From Bisporella sp. PMI_857 (Eukaryota; Ascomycota; Leotiomycetes; Helotiales; Helotiaceae), in NCBI GenBank assembly GCA_021307315.1, contig JAJSPD010000074.1, positions 62,001-126,000 of the forward strand: 64,000 bases of DNA, given 5' to 3'. A model generated the notes under the pieces. That model ran no database searches. It was given only the letters and a program-made list of their open reading frames with translations, and was not told the DNA's origin. Shown here one piece after another: positions 1 to 10,911 of the stretch; position 1 is the first letter of the stretch, and every line of letters begins with the position of its first letter. The translations under genes were made by a program, and so were the position numbers.

Positions 1-249
1 TGAAACAGTCCGATACTCTAGAAACATTCTCGAATAGGCAAAACTGACTCTGAGGCTCTGGAATTTAGGGGTGATATCTTTGGCCGTGCTAAAATGGTAA
101 TTTGCCAACTTGGACTTGAAGATGCATCAGCTCAAGACGCACTGTTTCCTTGGAACAACTATCAACTGTATCTCTTCGGGATATTAAGTCCTCTCGTCCC
201 TTATACATCACAAACGATCAGTTATCCACTTCAAAATGAAGGGCCCAGC

Positions 250-1905
250 CCATAGGTCTGGAGGATTAGCTCGTACAGCAGGCTTTCTTGCAACGGAGTT
301 ATTTTAATCGAATCTAGGTGGTTCAAGAGATCGCCTCCGCACAAGATCTCCTCTTTGTTTGCGGACAGAGAGCAGTTCCCTGGCAGAATTTTCAGAAGAG
401 CTTAAAGTTCAAAGGTCTCGCATGGCCAGCTTCAGCATCACCCGATTCCGCTCATCTTCGTCCAAAATCTCTCATCAGTGCCACAGGCATAAACAATTTT
501 CCAGCCGCCTATCACAAAGTTACAAGTGCTCAAGGCAGTCTTCATACTCAAGTCAGATATTTTGATACTGCCCTGGAGCTGATACGCGAAGAGAAGAATC
601 TTATGGATGGAGTGTTGATACTAGAACGGCTAGTTCGAAACTTCTGCCCATTGGAGTCAACTGATCCAATGGATAAATTGTACGGCAAATGACTGAAATA
701 CCACTGTTTTGGTTTGCCTCTTACTGAAATACCATCATTTTGAAGCCAAGAGAAAATGATGGTATACTAGTAATACTACTGTAAAACACTTTTCTCACTG
801 GTATACCATCATTCGAGCTGGATGACGAAGAGCAAGAGCGTCAAGCTCAGCGCCTTGATATAGAGCTAAATATGCAATATGCTAGAGAGGAGGTTATACA
901 AAAGGAAGTAGATATTGTCGGCGATCTTCTTAGTAGCGACGACGAGCTTTCAGACGTGCCTAGTGACTTATTCGAGGCTAATCACGAGTATATGGTTGAA
1001 ATACCTCTAGAAATCCGTTATTCTACAAAGTCAGGAAAGGCGTATGGAAGTGCGTGATATTGAGCGATTCAGGGTTCTTTGTAATTAGAGTACTTTTATT
1101 TCTATTATAGGTTGCTTATAAAAGTTGTATCTTTCTTTCTGAAATACCATCCTTTTGTTGGTGATTGACTGAAATACCATAGTAATGGTATTTCAGTAAG
1201 AGGCAAACAAAAACAGTGGTTATGAGAATTTCGGGTAAAAAACAGTGGTATTTCAGTCATTTGCCGTAAATTGTATGTACTTCCTTCACTTGCTAATCAA
1301 GCGACTATTAGGGTGCTAATGATGGTAGATTATGGTATTTCAGCAGCAAGAGTGTTCATAATCTTGACCAGATCCCTCATAGAAAACCAGCAATCCTCGT
1401 AGCCTCTCAATATCAAGAAGCACCCAATGGATTGAAGAACAACTGGACTTCCCACTTGGGCACCAGACCGGGCACACATTGAGCTTATCACTCCAGGCTT
1501 GGTGTGGAATGTAAATAATAGTACTAAGTGAGACCCATCAGGGCAAGCAGGCTTATCGTCAGACCTCCTCAGAGTTCAGGGCGTGTGTTGTGGAAGCATA
1601 ATAACTGTCAGCTCCAACTACCAGTCGCCCGTCACTGGGGATAACCTCCGATTTCATCTCGCCGCCATGTACCCAATAGTCACCACATCGATGGGAAGAT
1701 GAAATAGTACCCGCCTCGACGAATTCGTCAGAACTGGAATGTGCAACAAGTTCAGAGGATGGAAATATCGGTGTTGGCCGGCGGGCAAACACCATCTGTG
1801 CTTCGGCGAAATAAACTAGTTAGTAAAGCCTACATCAATGGCATCATGTTCGGCACGGCAGTAGTCGGCAAGGAAGATAACTTGGTCAGCATAATTCTGG
1901 AGTGA
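250..1905 (+). pseudogene. HET-domain (heterokaryon incompatibility) gene relic, interrupted by a transposon
   Basis: Translated pieces in several frames match the order of a HET-domain protein. A YFNRI segment is followed by a TAG stop at 315-317, where family members have Trp, and then VVQEIASAQ from 318. Next comes TDPMDKLY ending at 682, the counterpart of the family's DPRDKVYALLGL motif. After the inserted element the frame continues as VLPSLANQ and VDYGISAARVF (1276-1395). LPTWAPDRA appears near 1445-1475 in a shifted frame, GVCCGSIITVS near 1585-1620, and LVSKAYINGIMFGTAV near 1814-1861, which resembles the family C-terminus. Stops and frame changes between these blocks show that the gene is dead. 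HET proteins trigger cell death after fusion of incompatible hyphae; this copy cannot make a full product. The 5' part may extend further left, even beyond the window. Confidence 0.8.
683..1266. mobile_element. 584-bp TIR element with 9-bp target duplication (Mutator-like, non-autonomous)
   Basis: The ends are a perfect 28-bp inverted repeat beginning CGGCAAATGACTGAAATACC. Both sides are flanked by the identical 9-mer TAAATTGTA (674-682 and 1267-1275). Subterminal copies of the CTGAAATACCAT motif lie inside each end, and the right end contains an extra partial repeat of the terminus. A 9-bp duplication is usual for Mutator-like elements, which is the basis of the family guess; no transposase core is present. 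Inside, an acidic open frame from about 813 to 1057 (with DDEEQERQAQRLD and DLLSSDDELSDVPSD) may be the tail of a transposase gene kept after internal deletion. Confidence 0.85.
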
Positions 1906-2828
1906 AATTGTTACCGGAGTAATATCAAGTTTGCTCATTGTTTTTAACTTCGTAATGAGCTCGAATCTATTGCAAGATGGTATGCTATTGGAATGAGAGG
2001 CTTAGCTACACACCATGACCGTCGATGGTCCTTCCTCCCTCTTTCTCTCCTTCAGCATACACAACTGTATAACGCGGACTCTTGCTTGCTTCTTATGTGC
2101 GATTCAGGATTCAAGTGTCGCCCACAGCAGTATATTTATCTATTTTCAGCCGTCTGTAAATAAATCCCGTTATAGCGATCTAGCTTCTGTAAAGTCGAGC
2201 ATCCGTGATGTGTCAGGTTGGTTGTTTTTCACCAAGTCAATAGACGCTGGCGCGAAAAAGGCTTCATGATTCATGGTCTTGGCATTCTTGGCGCAGATGT
2301 CTGCTAGATTTCGGGCTCAATTCCCATGAGCATGCGTGCATGCTGATACATGTAATTTTTATCGAATCCTCAATTGTCGCTCAGTACATATTCTTGTCAA
2401 TGAGTATCATCATGAAAGTAGATGACCTCCGCAATACGAGAGCTGAATTACAACCGGCATGGGAGGAGTTAAGCGCCGTTACAGGAAAATACCAAACATA
2501 CATCCTGCGCCACCAACATTTAGTTCGGTCTCTTGGAGCATCCAATTCCTCGAAAGGGATAGTCGTGCAATCAGAAACGCGAGAAAATCAGGCATTGGGA
2601 TGTGCACAGGTTCCCATTCGGCCGCCTATGTCACTGCTATTGGGTTTCTAATATCTTCTTAATCTGTCCATCTCCCACCGCTTCGACTCTGCTAGCTTTT
2701 GTCCATGTGTTTCTGCATTCTCTATTGTTTAATTTTTGAGCTTCATACTGTTGATCGCAAAATATTTTGAGGCAAATACCTAATTTTCGTCATAACTTAT
2801 TCATCGTTCATACTTCACTATTTCTTCG
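1906..2828. other. Intergenic region, no gene recognised
   Basis: Only short frames without recognisable domains are present. An upstream exon of the next gene, carrying its signal peptide, may be hidden in the last few hundred bases, but I could not place one with confidence. Confidence 0.5.
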
Positions 2829-3807
2829 ATGGATACTGCTTTACCAGTGCGCAGACAAGTTCAACAGCCTGACAACGATTTCGTATATCCACCACCAAGT
2901 GGCGAGAATGGCCCAAATAATACCGTCCTCTCGGTCGGCTCAACAATAGAACTGAAATGGCAGACAACGCTCGATTTCTACGATCTCATGTTGTACCAAC
3001 AGTTTCCTCGAACAGCTGAATTCTGTGCCGATATCAGTTCAGGATGTGTTAGTCAGGAGTATATAATCGCTAGTCAGTCTCCCTTCTTCTTTTCTCAACA
3101 ACCATTAACATCTCTAAGGGAATATAAGTACGAAATCATACATATGGACTGTAACTACCGGTTTTCTGGACATGTCAGTTGTCAAGACATTTTTCCTCAT
3201 TATCCGCCCGAATTCGGATAATCCAGGTCACCAAGGGCAATTTGGATCGAGCTTCTTGAACTTTACAAACGGGCCGCCTCAGAATCTTGTTGTATCGTCT
3301 GATAGTTCCCAGAAGGCAACATCAACCCCGGCATCGCTAGCTACTTCTACGCGGTCAGGCTCGGGAATAAGCTCAGAGGCTCCGGAAACTTCCTCCACTT
3401 CCACTGCGAACTCTCCATCGAGTACTTTGGCCAACACAGGTGCAGGCGTAAATATAGGTTCCGGCCCAGTTGCCACAGGTAGCTCGTCCTCGCCTCTAAG
3501 CGGCGAACAGCGAGGGAGGGATTTGTCAGGAGGCGCCAAAATCGGCATCGGCATAGCAGCTGCTGTAGGTTTGATCCTGGTTATAGCGCTGGGGTGGTTC
3601 TGTTGGCGTAGGAAGCGGAAATACTCTCCCTCCGTTTTTAATGGGAATGAGCTACCAGCTACAAAATGGGTCCCGTCAGAGCTGGAAGTATATGAGAGGA
3701 GACATGAACTGGAGAACCGAGATCAGAAGTTCCAGGTTTATGAGTTGGGGCCGGAGTTTGTGCCTCCGAAAAATGATAAGATGACGCGGACTAGCCATGT
3801 GCCATAG
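2829..3807 (+). CDS. Ser/Thr-rich single-pass membrane protein, unknown function
   Basis: Two exons (2829-3058 and 3129-3807) are joined by a 70-bp intron with GTATAT donor and AAG acceptor; the joined frame gives 302 residues. The N-terminal third (FVYPPPSGENGPN, STIELKWQTTL, WTVTTGFLDMS, FLNFT) has the look of the small beta-rich ectodomain found in many fungal cell-surface proteins. Residues about 110-205 are a Ser/Thr/Gly-rich stalk, probably O-glycosylated. One transmembrane helix follows (about 216-237, IAAAVGLILVIALGWFCW), then a basic RRKRK stop-transfer and a cytoplasmic tail of about 65 residues. The chosen Met is not followed by a signal peptide and an in-frame stop lies just upstream, so the true start is probably in an unrecognised 5' exon. 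The architecture resembles wall-stress sensors (Wsc/Mid2-like), but I see no WSC domain, so function is open. Confidence 0.75.
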
Positions 3808-5444
3808 AAGCATCTCCGAAAGGAGGATATTTAGCTGACCAGCTGGGCACGACCTTAAATTTATTGGTTGCGCTATGTTGATTGTTAATCTAGAGAATGC
3901 CTTCATCCATCAAGACCTCGTTCCATCAAAATCTATTTGCAGGCGCTCCCGCCCTTTCTGGTCACGAAATTTCCGGCATCTGTTACTTGAAGCCTTGGTA
4001 AAACGGTGAAAATGATTGCTTCACGGCAAATGAGGCCGAGAACACTGCTGTGGACCAAAATCAGATCTGAATCTCAAGCTAATGAACTACTTCTTGAGAT
4101 CCCCATGGATTTGCTTGAGCTAGTTATGCCGAATGAAGGACTCAAAACAGGTGATCAAGATAAAAGTAGCCCGCACCCTGAGTATAGATATGAGCATACG
4201 TACCCACACCAGTACTCATTTTGAGGATATCTGATCGACGTATGCGTCTAGTGAATAATGACCAAGTTTTCAGCATGCAAACCATCACACGCTGCCCGTT
4301 GTTCCTCTCGTTAAGGCTCAACTCCTGATTTAAGCGAGGAGGAAATGTACCAATAACTCCTGGGGTGCTAGATAAAATTTATCACAGGTGTCTCAATTGC
4401 GGCTAAACTCTGAAACTCATATTTAGCAGAGAATTATCTGCCTCGCAAGGCCGTGCAGAAGTTCGGACCCCACAACGGATGTACTATTTATCATTTGTTG
4501 CTTACTACAAGTGCCATGCTACACTCAGCGGACACGGTAATCATGACACGAAATCCATGAAATCTCCGTTAACGATAAGAAAATACCCAGTCGAGTCTTG
4601 CCTCCAGTTCGCTCTTAATTGTCATTAGTCAATTGAGCTTAGAGAAGGTATGATGGTCTTCGAGCCGCCAAAAAGCTGGAGCGAGTAGGCGTAGAAGCCC
4701 CCACTGATTCCGCGTCCAACCGCCTCAGCGCAAGACGAAACGTAAGAATAGACGGTCAACTTAAAGGGTGAGGGAAGGTCGATGCTTGTGTAGCGATTCA
4801 AAGTAATGCGGCCGTATATTCTATTGAGGATATCGCGAATATACAGTTTAAATTCTCTGCTTATCTACGAAGCGCTGCGGCTACGCTGGTGCGGAATATC
4901 GTTGTTGGTGTTAATGAGACAAGGAGGAAAGACCTGGTTAAGAAAACAGGACCAGATAGTATAGCCGCGCTGATTGGGGATCGAGGGAGCGCGGGTGCAA
5001 TTAACGGGTTTGTGTTTTGAAGTTGGCTGGTGAAGGGGGATTATTTCTTGGAGAAGACGGATCTGTTTATAAGCGCGAAATTAATGAGACGTTGGGCTTG
5101 CTGAACGGCCAATTTGAGTTTGAGAAGTACCAAAGCGTATATTTTACATTTTCACCGGAGTGAAGTGCATATTGAGAACGTCTTTTGAAGGGTTGATGTG
5201 GTAGAATAAGTCAAAGTAACCCGATAAGAATCAGACCCCGTACTCACGAAACCAAGACATTATCAATTAAATTAAGTCTAAAGCCAACTTTTTATCTTCT
5301 TTCCCAATTCCTCGACCTTCATTGAACTGATGTTCAAACCCCATCATTAGATATACAGAGAATGAAGGAAACCGCCACATGTTCTCATACATGTCAACAA
5401 GCATCTTAACATCCGCATTTCATCTTCTCATTTATCACAACGAC
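3808..5444. other. Intergenic region with decayed coding traces
   Basis: No intact gene is seen. Around 4840-5160 short frames such as YLRSAAATLVRNIVVGVNE and INETLGLLNGQFEFEK look protein-like but are broken by stops and frame changes. They may be remains of a dead gene; I could not assign a family. Confidence 0.35.
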
Positions 5445-6576
5445 TTACCGAAGCGCAGCAACAAGCGCACATGCCATCAGTGCACCACCAACACGGTTAA
5501 TACCGGCAGCACCAGTAAACTCGGTTGGCGGAGCAGTATACACTGGCGGCACTTCAGTTCCCGCTGTGGCCTTAAAGCTGGTACTGGCACCGGGAGGATA
5601 AGTAGAGGTCGGCGCCTCTGGCTGCGTGGAAGCAAGAGGAGCAGGCATTTTGGTTTCCGCCGGCCTAGAAGGAGTCGGGGCAGGGTAAGTGGCTGGCTTT
5701 GGTGCCGGATTGGTGGTGACTGGCTTGGTTTCGGCTGGAGTAGAAGGCTTTGGCACTGGCCTGGTGGAATTGTAAACTGGGAGTTCGGATATAGGGCATA
5801 CGGTGGTGTAAACCTTAACGGTATTGGTCGTGAGCGGTGTGCTCTGTTCTCTATCAGTTTCGTTACGATATTGCAAGAAACGAGACAAACCTTGTATGGG
5901 CATTTGGTCTCCTTGGGTGGGCAGGAAGTGATGGTGATCTCCTCAGTCTTAGTGAATGTGACAGTAATGAGGCCCTTTCCACCATCAGACTTTGGCTTAA
6001 TGATCTCGAAATTTTGGTTGAGCTGACCACGGACAACACCGGCTGGGAAGAGTTTTGTGTGGGAGTCAGCGAAGAAGCTGGCTGGGTTGGCCTCAATCTG
6101 CGCGAGTTTGAAGCCAAATCCAGTGTCGGTGGTATTATCAGAAGCCTTGATGCCGGTAGTGAAAGGTCCCGTCAAGCAGCCAACGCTTCTGCGGACTAGC
6201 TTTGGTCCGCCTGTAATCGCAGGTTAGAATTGCTACCCGGGTAAAGGAAACTGTACTTACCAACTGGTTGTGGGTTCGGGAATGCAATGCGAGGAGGGCC
6301 CAACCGTCCTTTAGGTGACTCATGGATATGAGTTGCAGTGCGGGCTGGGGATTGATAGTCACCAGTAACTCCCCAGAGGGTGATATCATAGCAGATTGTC
6401 TCAGTCTTGGAGTTGATAGCAAAGTTGAACTGGCCCTTAGCACCTGGTTGCCCTGGCGCAGGTTGCTGCTGAGCGTTAATCACCTGATCAGGCGTGGCAG
6501 TAATGTTGAAGATGGAGGTGAATTTCTGAGCGGATGCTACAGCCGCAAGACCAAGCAAGGTAGTCGAGTACCTCAT
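5445..6576 (-). CDS. Secreted CHRD-domain protein with Pro/Thr-rich stalk, probably GPI-anchored
   Basis: Three exons on the minus strand (6576-6261, 6210-5891, 5843-5445) with introns of 50 and 47 bp give 344 residues. The start is MRYSTTLLGLAAVASA, a clear signal peptide cut before QKF. Residues about 20-170 form a CHRD-type domain: FTSIFNITATPDQV, CYDITLWGVTGDYQSPARTATHIHES and LFPAGVVRGQLNQNF are the recognisable parts. Family members in fungi are extracellular and of unknown biochemical role. A Cys-containing segment (ITSCPPKETKCPYK) leads into a Pro/Thr/Ala-rich stalk. The C-terminus (TGAAGINRVGGALMACALVAALR) has small residues followed by a hydrophobic tail, as expected for GPI attachment. 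The protein is therefore probably on the cell surface. Splice joints keep frame at both introns. Confidence 0.9.
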
Positions 6577-8965
6577 CTTGACTGAGAAACTAAAATGGTT
6601 ATACCTTAACGAAAGTATTCACGGCAAAGTGAAAAAACCGGTTACAGGAACGAGAGTATGCCAGACGAAGAGTAAAGTGATAATTTTGGGGTGACCTCAC
6701 TTCTTAAACTGATTCGGATACTTAGTGCATCCATTGCGAAAATTTACTCTCCACCATCATTGTCATAGTGGATAATGGTTCTCTATTCAAGAGATTTGTA
6801 GTCCCTTGGAACGAGAATCGATTGCAAATACAACGGAGGAAGTGCATCATTGGAAATCTTTAGCCTCCTTGGCATGTATGGTTGTGTTGGTCTTTAGGGA
6901 TATCGATTTGGTGAAAGGAAATTCGGAGGGCGGACTAGCAAAAGCCTGGAGCATTAGCATGAGGAGCAAAAAGCTATTAGTTGACTTTATGTCTGGGCAT
7001 CAACACAAGTGTATGCGGAACTCTTGGCCCGCAATAGAGCAAAATCGGATTTATGAAGAGTATAAGCCACTGCCGCTGCCTCTGGCAAAATTTGGCTTTT
7101 TGCAAAAGTGTACCTGCATCAAGTGGTAATGGAGAATAGAAATGTCTCTTGCGTCATGGCTGATACCATTATGGGTGATTTTGCTTATATAGTTAGGCAT
7201 AAGGAGTTTGTGGTTCTGAGCACATGCTAGAATTAAAAGACGCCGGAAGAAATCGCGAAAGGCCGAGATTACATATGTATCGAACTATGAGGCTGTGGAG
7301 AACTGCTTGGTGATATCAATTTCCCAAAGTGTGCTGGGCAAATATGTGAAGCCGACGACAATCAAATCGCAATACTCTGTTCTTCCGCGCGGCATCAATG
7401 AGTAACGATTTCTTCTTGCTCCTCGCGGCAACAGGTGGATCGATCAGGAAGAATTTGATCTCAATTTATGGCTTCTTGAAAAAATAATTGAAGAGCGTAT
7501 TATTGATTTGTTTTGATAAGTATGGCGTAAGTCAAAGGGAAACCCCAAGGGACGACTCGAGAGCGGAAGCCGAGAAAGCCTTCATCCGAACGCAGACGAA
7601 ACCCACGGAAGCTAGTTTATGAACTCAGCCTTCCGGTGGGGTTCCTATGTAATGGAGCTTTCTGATTGTGCTGATAATGGGCTTCTGGCGGAAAGCAGAA
7701 ACTTTCCAATATGAAACAGAAGCCTCCTCACAAAAAGCTTAAATGCTGAACCACGATCTCAAGAGATCATCATGTGTCAACAACTTATGCTCCTCCCATG
7801 AATATTACACTTCCAGCATGTGACTAGTTTCCACCCAAGCACTGCATGAGGATCGGCTGCAATCAAACTTCCCCGTCAAGTATCCTGAGCACAAAATATG
7901 CGCGTGCCTACATGAATGGGTGGAAGGAGACACGAAAAATCGAGCTCTGCCTCCTCAAATATTTTGGTTTTATTCTATGCTTCCTGTATCCTGTTGAGTC
8001 ATTGCAGATTACTTAGACTTAAATTTGCATCGCGTCGTATGACTCATACGCAAGATATCCAGCGGAGTTTTTCAGTTCATCAATGTGCTGGAATGATGTG
8101 TGATGTTTCTTCGTGGCCAACTAGCCCTCCAAGATAAGACCTTCAGATGATAATCCATCGAACCTAAGATCAAGTTCCATCAGCGAAGGAATTCCACGCA
8201 GCAATAGCCATGAAGGCCCGCTATTTGGGACCTTAAATCAGTCGGAAAGAATACGGAGAAGCAGTGAGAGGCTGCGCACAAGTACGCGCCGTGTTTCTTC
8301 TGAGAGCAACTTGAATCCTTATACAGAGAATCATAACGGCTTGGGTCTTCCTCAATTGCTTTCTAAATTTAGTAAGGTGCTGTCTGAAAGGCACTCGGTG
8401 CAATATATGTAATGGCGAGGCGGTGCACATTTGTATTGCGTCCTCGGATCGTGACACGGCTTCGCACATATACCAATTGGAACTCCAGTCACTGAAAGGA
8501 CTTGAACGATGATGAAGATACGTCCATATGATCATGAGCAGAGTAGGGAATGAGACGTAATCTGACGCACTGATAGTATTCAAAAGCTAAGGTTGTGGAC
8601 GAATGTATTGAACATAGAAGAACGCGCCATAGTAGAGTGTGGAGGTCAATCTCAAAGTCAGCCTGATGCTCTGTTGAATGGTGCTTCTCTCCCAGATGTT
8701 TTTTACATACAGGTGGCTGCCCGACTTTACGGAGAAAAGTGCGAATTCGCCCGTTTGGTACGATGTGCATAGAAAATGAGAACCTGGAAGGGAAGCGGAT
8801 GATATGCTAAGGCGCTTCAAATGCACTTCGGTATTGCAAGGGGTGTGAGGCTATTTCCAGTGGTTGTATTTCCTGAAGAGATCGATGATACATCACATTA
8901 AAAGGGATATCTAGCCTCTGGCTTTTCTACAATAATTTTACAACTCGTGAATGCTATGCCGTTCT
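6577..8965. other. Intergenic region, no gene recognised
   Basis: Frames of 60-116 codons occur on both strands but none shows a domain, an intron-bounded extension or a protein-like composition. The part next to 6576 is the promoter of the CHRD gene; the rest holds nothing I can support. Confidence 0.5.
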
Positions 8966-10025
8966 TTATCCCGCTACCAGAACCCAAAGTCTGTAGAAAT
9001 TAGCACAATCTTGCCACGCATTCATGGATACTTACAAAAAGAAAATCATAAGAACTCCGAACATCTTTGCGATCAGCCAGCGATTGCCTGACACTCGAGA
9101 CCAGTACTTTAGCAGTTCTCTCTGAGCACCTTGAACATTATCCACAACATCCTCGGTATTTGCATCAATACGCTGTATCATTTCACTCTGTTCTGAGACC
9201 ATGGATGCTAATTGTCCAAAAATACCACCTAGCTCGCTGATTGTCCTTTCAATTGCCTCAATCGCTTCTCCTCTTTGATTGATGTAGCTGTTTTGCGGTT
9301 GAGCCTCCTCCATCATCAAAAGTTGTTGGTCTCCGACTGGATTCAGCGTTAATAAATCTTGGCCTGGCCCTGGACTGCCTCTTGTGGGTGTGCTGTATAA
9401 TGGACTTGAAGACGGCGGTAAAGAGGGGGCAGTATGTGCTGATACCGAGGAGACAAAGTTTTCTGTTCGAGAGCGGGAAGCTTGAATATTTTTAGTCCGA
9501 ACTTCGAGGACATCTTTGAAATTTGCGGACACGTCTGCAAGTTTTCCTTGAAGCAGCACAGCAACATTTTTGTTGTGCTCTCCTTCCTGGTCCGCTTTAG
9601 GATGTTGAGCTCGCGTTAACGCATTCAGGGTGTTAATCTGTTGATTTAAGGAGGCCAGGTCTTGTTTAATTATAAATGTCAACTCATTGATCTCAACCGG
9701 CCTGTCATCGAAAAGCGTCTTCCGTTTTGCAACTGCATGCAATTAGCACCGAGTTCACATGCACCCTCCGAAGATACGCACGCTGTGCTAACTTCTCAAG
9801 TTTACCCATTGTCGCGCCTATTCCTCTACCGATTTCTGCAGCCTTCCTCGCAAACTCGGATCTCCTTGGTTTCGCATCTCCATTCACATGCCCGCTTGCC
9901 GCCTTCTGTGAATCCGTAAGGAGTGATTTCCTTTGCGCCACAACTTTCGCGGATGATTGCTTCTTTTGTGCGAGCGCTAGAACAGACCGGAACTCGCTGG
10001 TCCGGTCCTGAATGGACGACACCAT
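8966..10025 (-). CDS. sed5: Syntaxin 5 homologue Sed5 (Qa-SNARE of the cis-Golgi)
   Basis: Three exons on the minus strand (10025-9782, 9732-9036, 8990-8966) give 321 residues, normal for Sed5. The N-terminus MVSSIQDRTSEFRSVL is the short peptide that in this family binds the SM protein Sly1. A three-helix regulatory segment follows (about 50-160, with RPVEINELTFIIKQDL). The SNARE motif lies near residues 230-290 (RGEAIEAIERTISELGGIF, then MVSEQSEMIQRIDANTEDV), with the central Gln of a Qa-SNARE at EQSEMIQRID. The C-terminal membrane anchor is completed only by splicing the 25-base last exon, which turns MIFFL into MIFFLLWVLVAG before the stop. The protein mediates fusion of ER-derived and intra-Golgi vesicles. 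Introns are 49 and 45 bp. The start is unambiguous from family conservation. Confidence 0.95.
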
Positions 10026-10911
10026 AATGTCTGAATGTGCGAAAGCCGTGGAAGCGTCTCAAGTAGGATCTCCTAAGTTTTCATCCAAGATAAAGGCTTC
10101 GTTCAATCTATTAGGGGGCAATCAGCGACCCTTGTCTAGTTAGATCTGTGCGACAGGTAATGAAATATCAAGGAGTGTGTGAAATTCGACTCTAATTATC
10201 GGGTGAAAAGTGTACGATGCAAGGTGGAAAGTGAAGAATTGAAAGGGTGACAGGAAGGAAGAAAGGACAGAATGCAGTACTGCGAAGGTTCGTTTCCAGA
10301 CCAAATGGAATCACTGAAACAACCCGCGAAGCCGGTAAATGCCTGAGGCCAGAACACAGTGACAGAATGCCAAGCCTCCTTGTGGCCAGTGATCGCCTGC
10401 ACGTGATAATCAGGCATAGTTATTTTGGGATACAGCAAAATGATTCGTCGAACCAGGTGTGGCTGAGTTTCGAATGAACGAAAGTTGAAAGTGAAAGCGA
10501 CGGGAACCTGGAAGTCAAAGTCGCCTTGAGTGGGGAATACCATGTACATAATAGTGTGATTAAGAGAAGAGAGAGCTTTCGCAGGCCGTGTTCAAGCCTT
10601 CTCCTGCTTCATCGCGTACCTATAGGTACTTCATCCTTCCTAATAATTCTTAATTGGTTCTTCGCCTTGCCTCCCTATTCCAATCTCAACCTCTGCTTGC
10701 CACTTCATTGTGTCGTGTACAGAGACTATCATCGCAGATCCTTGACACCCTCTCCGGGATATAATTTCAACATTGCGAGCCGTCCCTCCCTTAGACTCGC
10801 CTTGTCGCAACAACCCCTTCATCTGCGCTTTTATCACCACACGGAGTCATAGGCACACATGTCACTGCAGTAGATGTCTCGTGAGCGACGACCATCAGAG
10901 CATTGGCAACG
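10026..10911. other. Divergent promoter region between sed5 and the long disordered gene
   Basis: No coding gene. The right half (about 10600-10900) is rich in pyrimidine runs (CTTCTCCTGCTTC-like), typical of fungal 5' leaders, and feeds the gene that starts at 10912. Frames read here on both strands have no domain content. Confidence 0.5.

Noticed and set aside
683..1266. Tc1/mariner assignment of the element in the HET relic, because TA borders each end
   Set aside because: The duplication is the full 9-mer TAAATTGTA; the TA is only part of it, so a 9-bp target duplication (Mutator-like) fits better.
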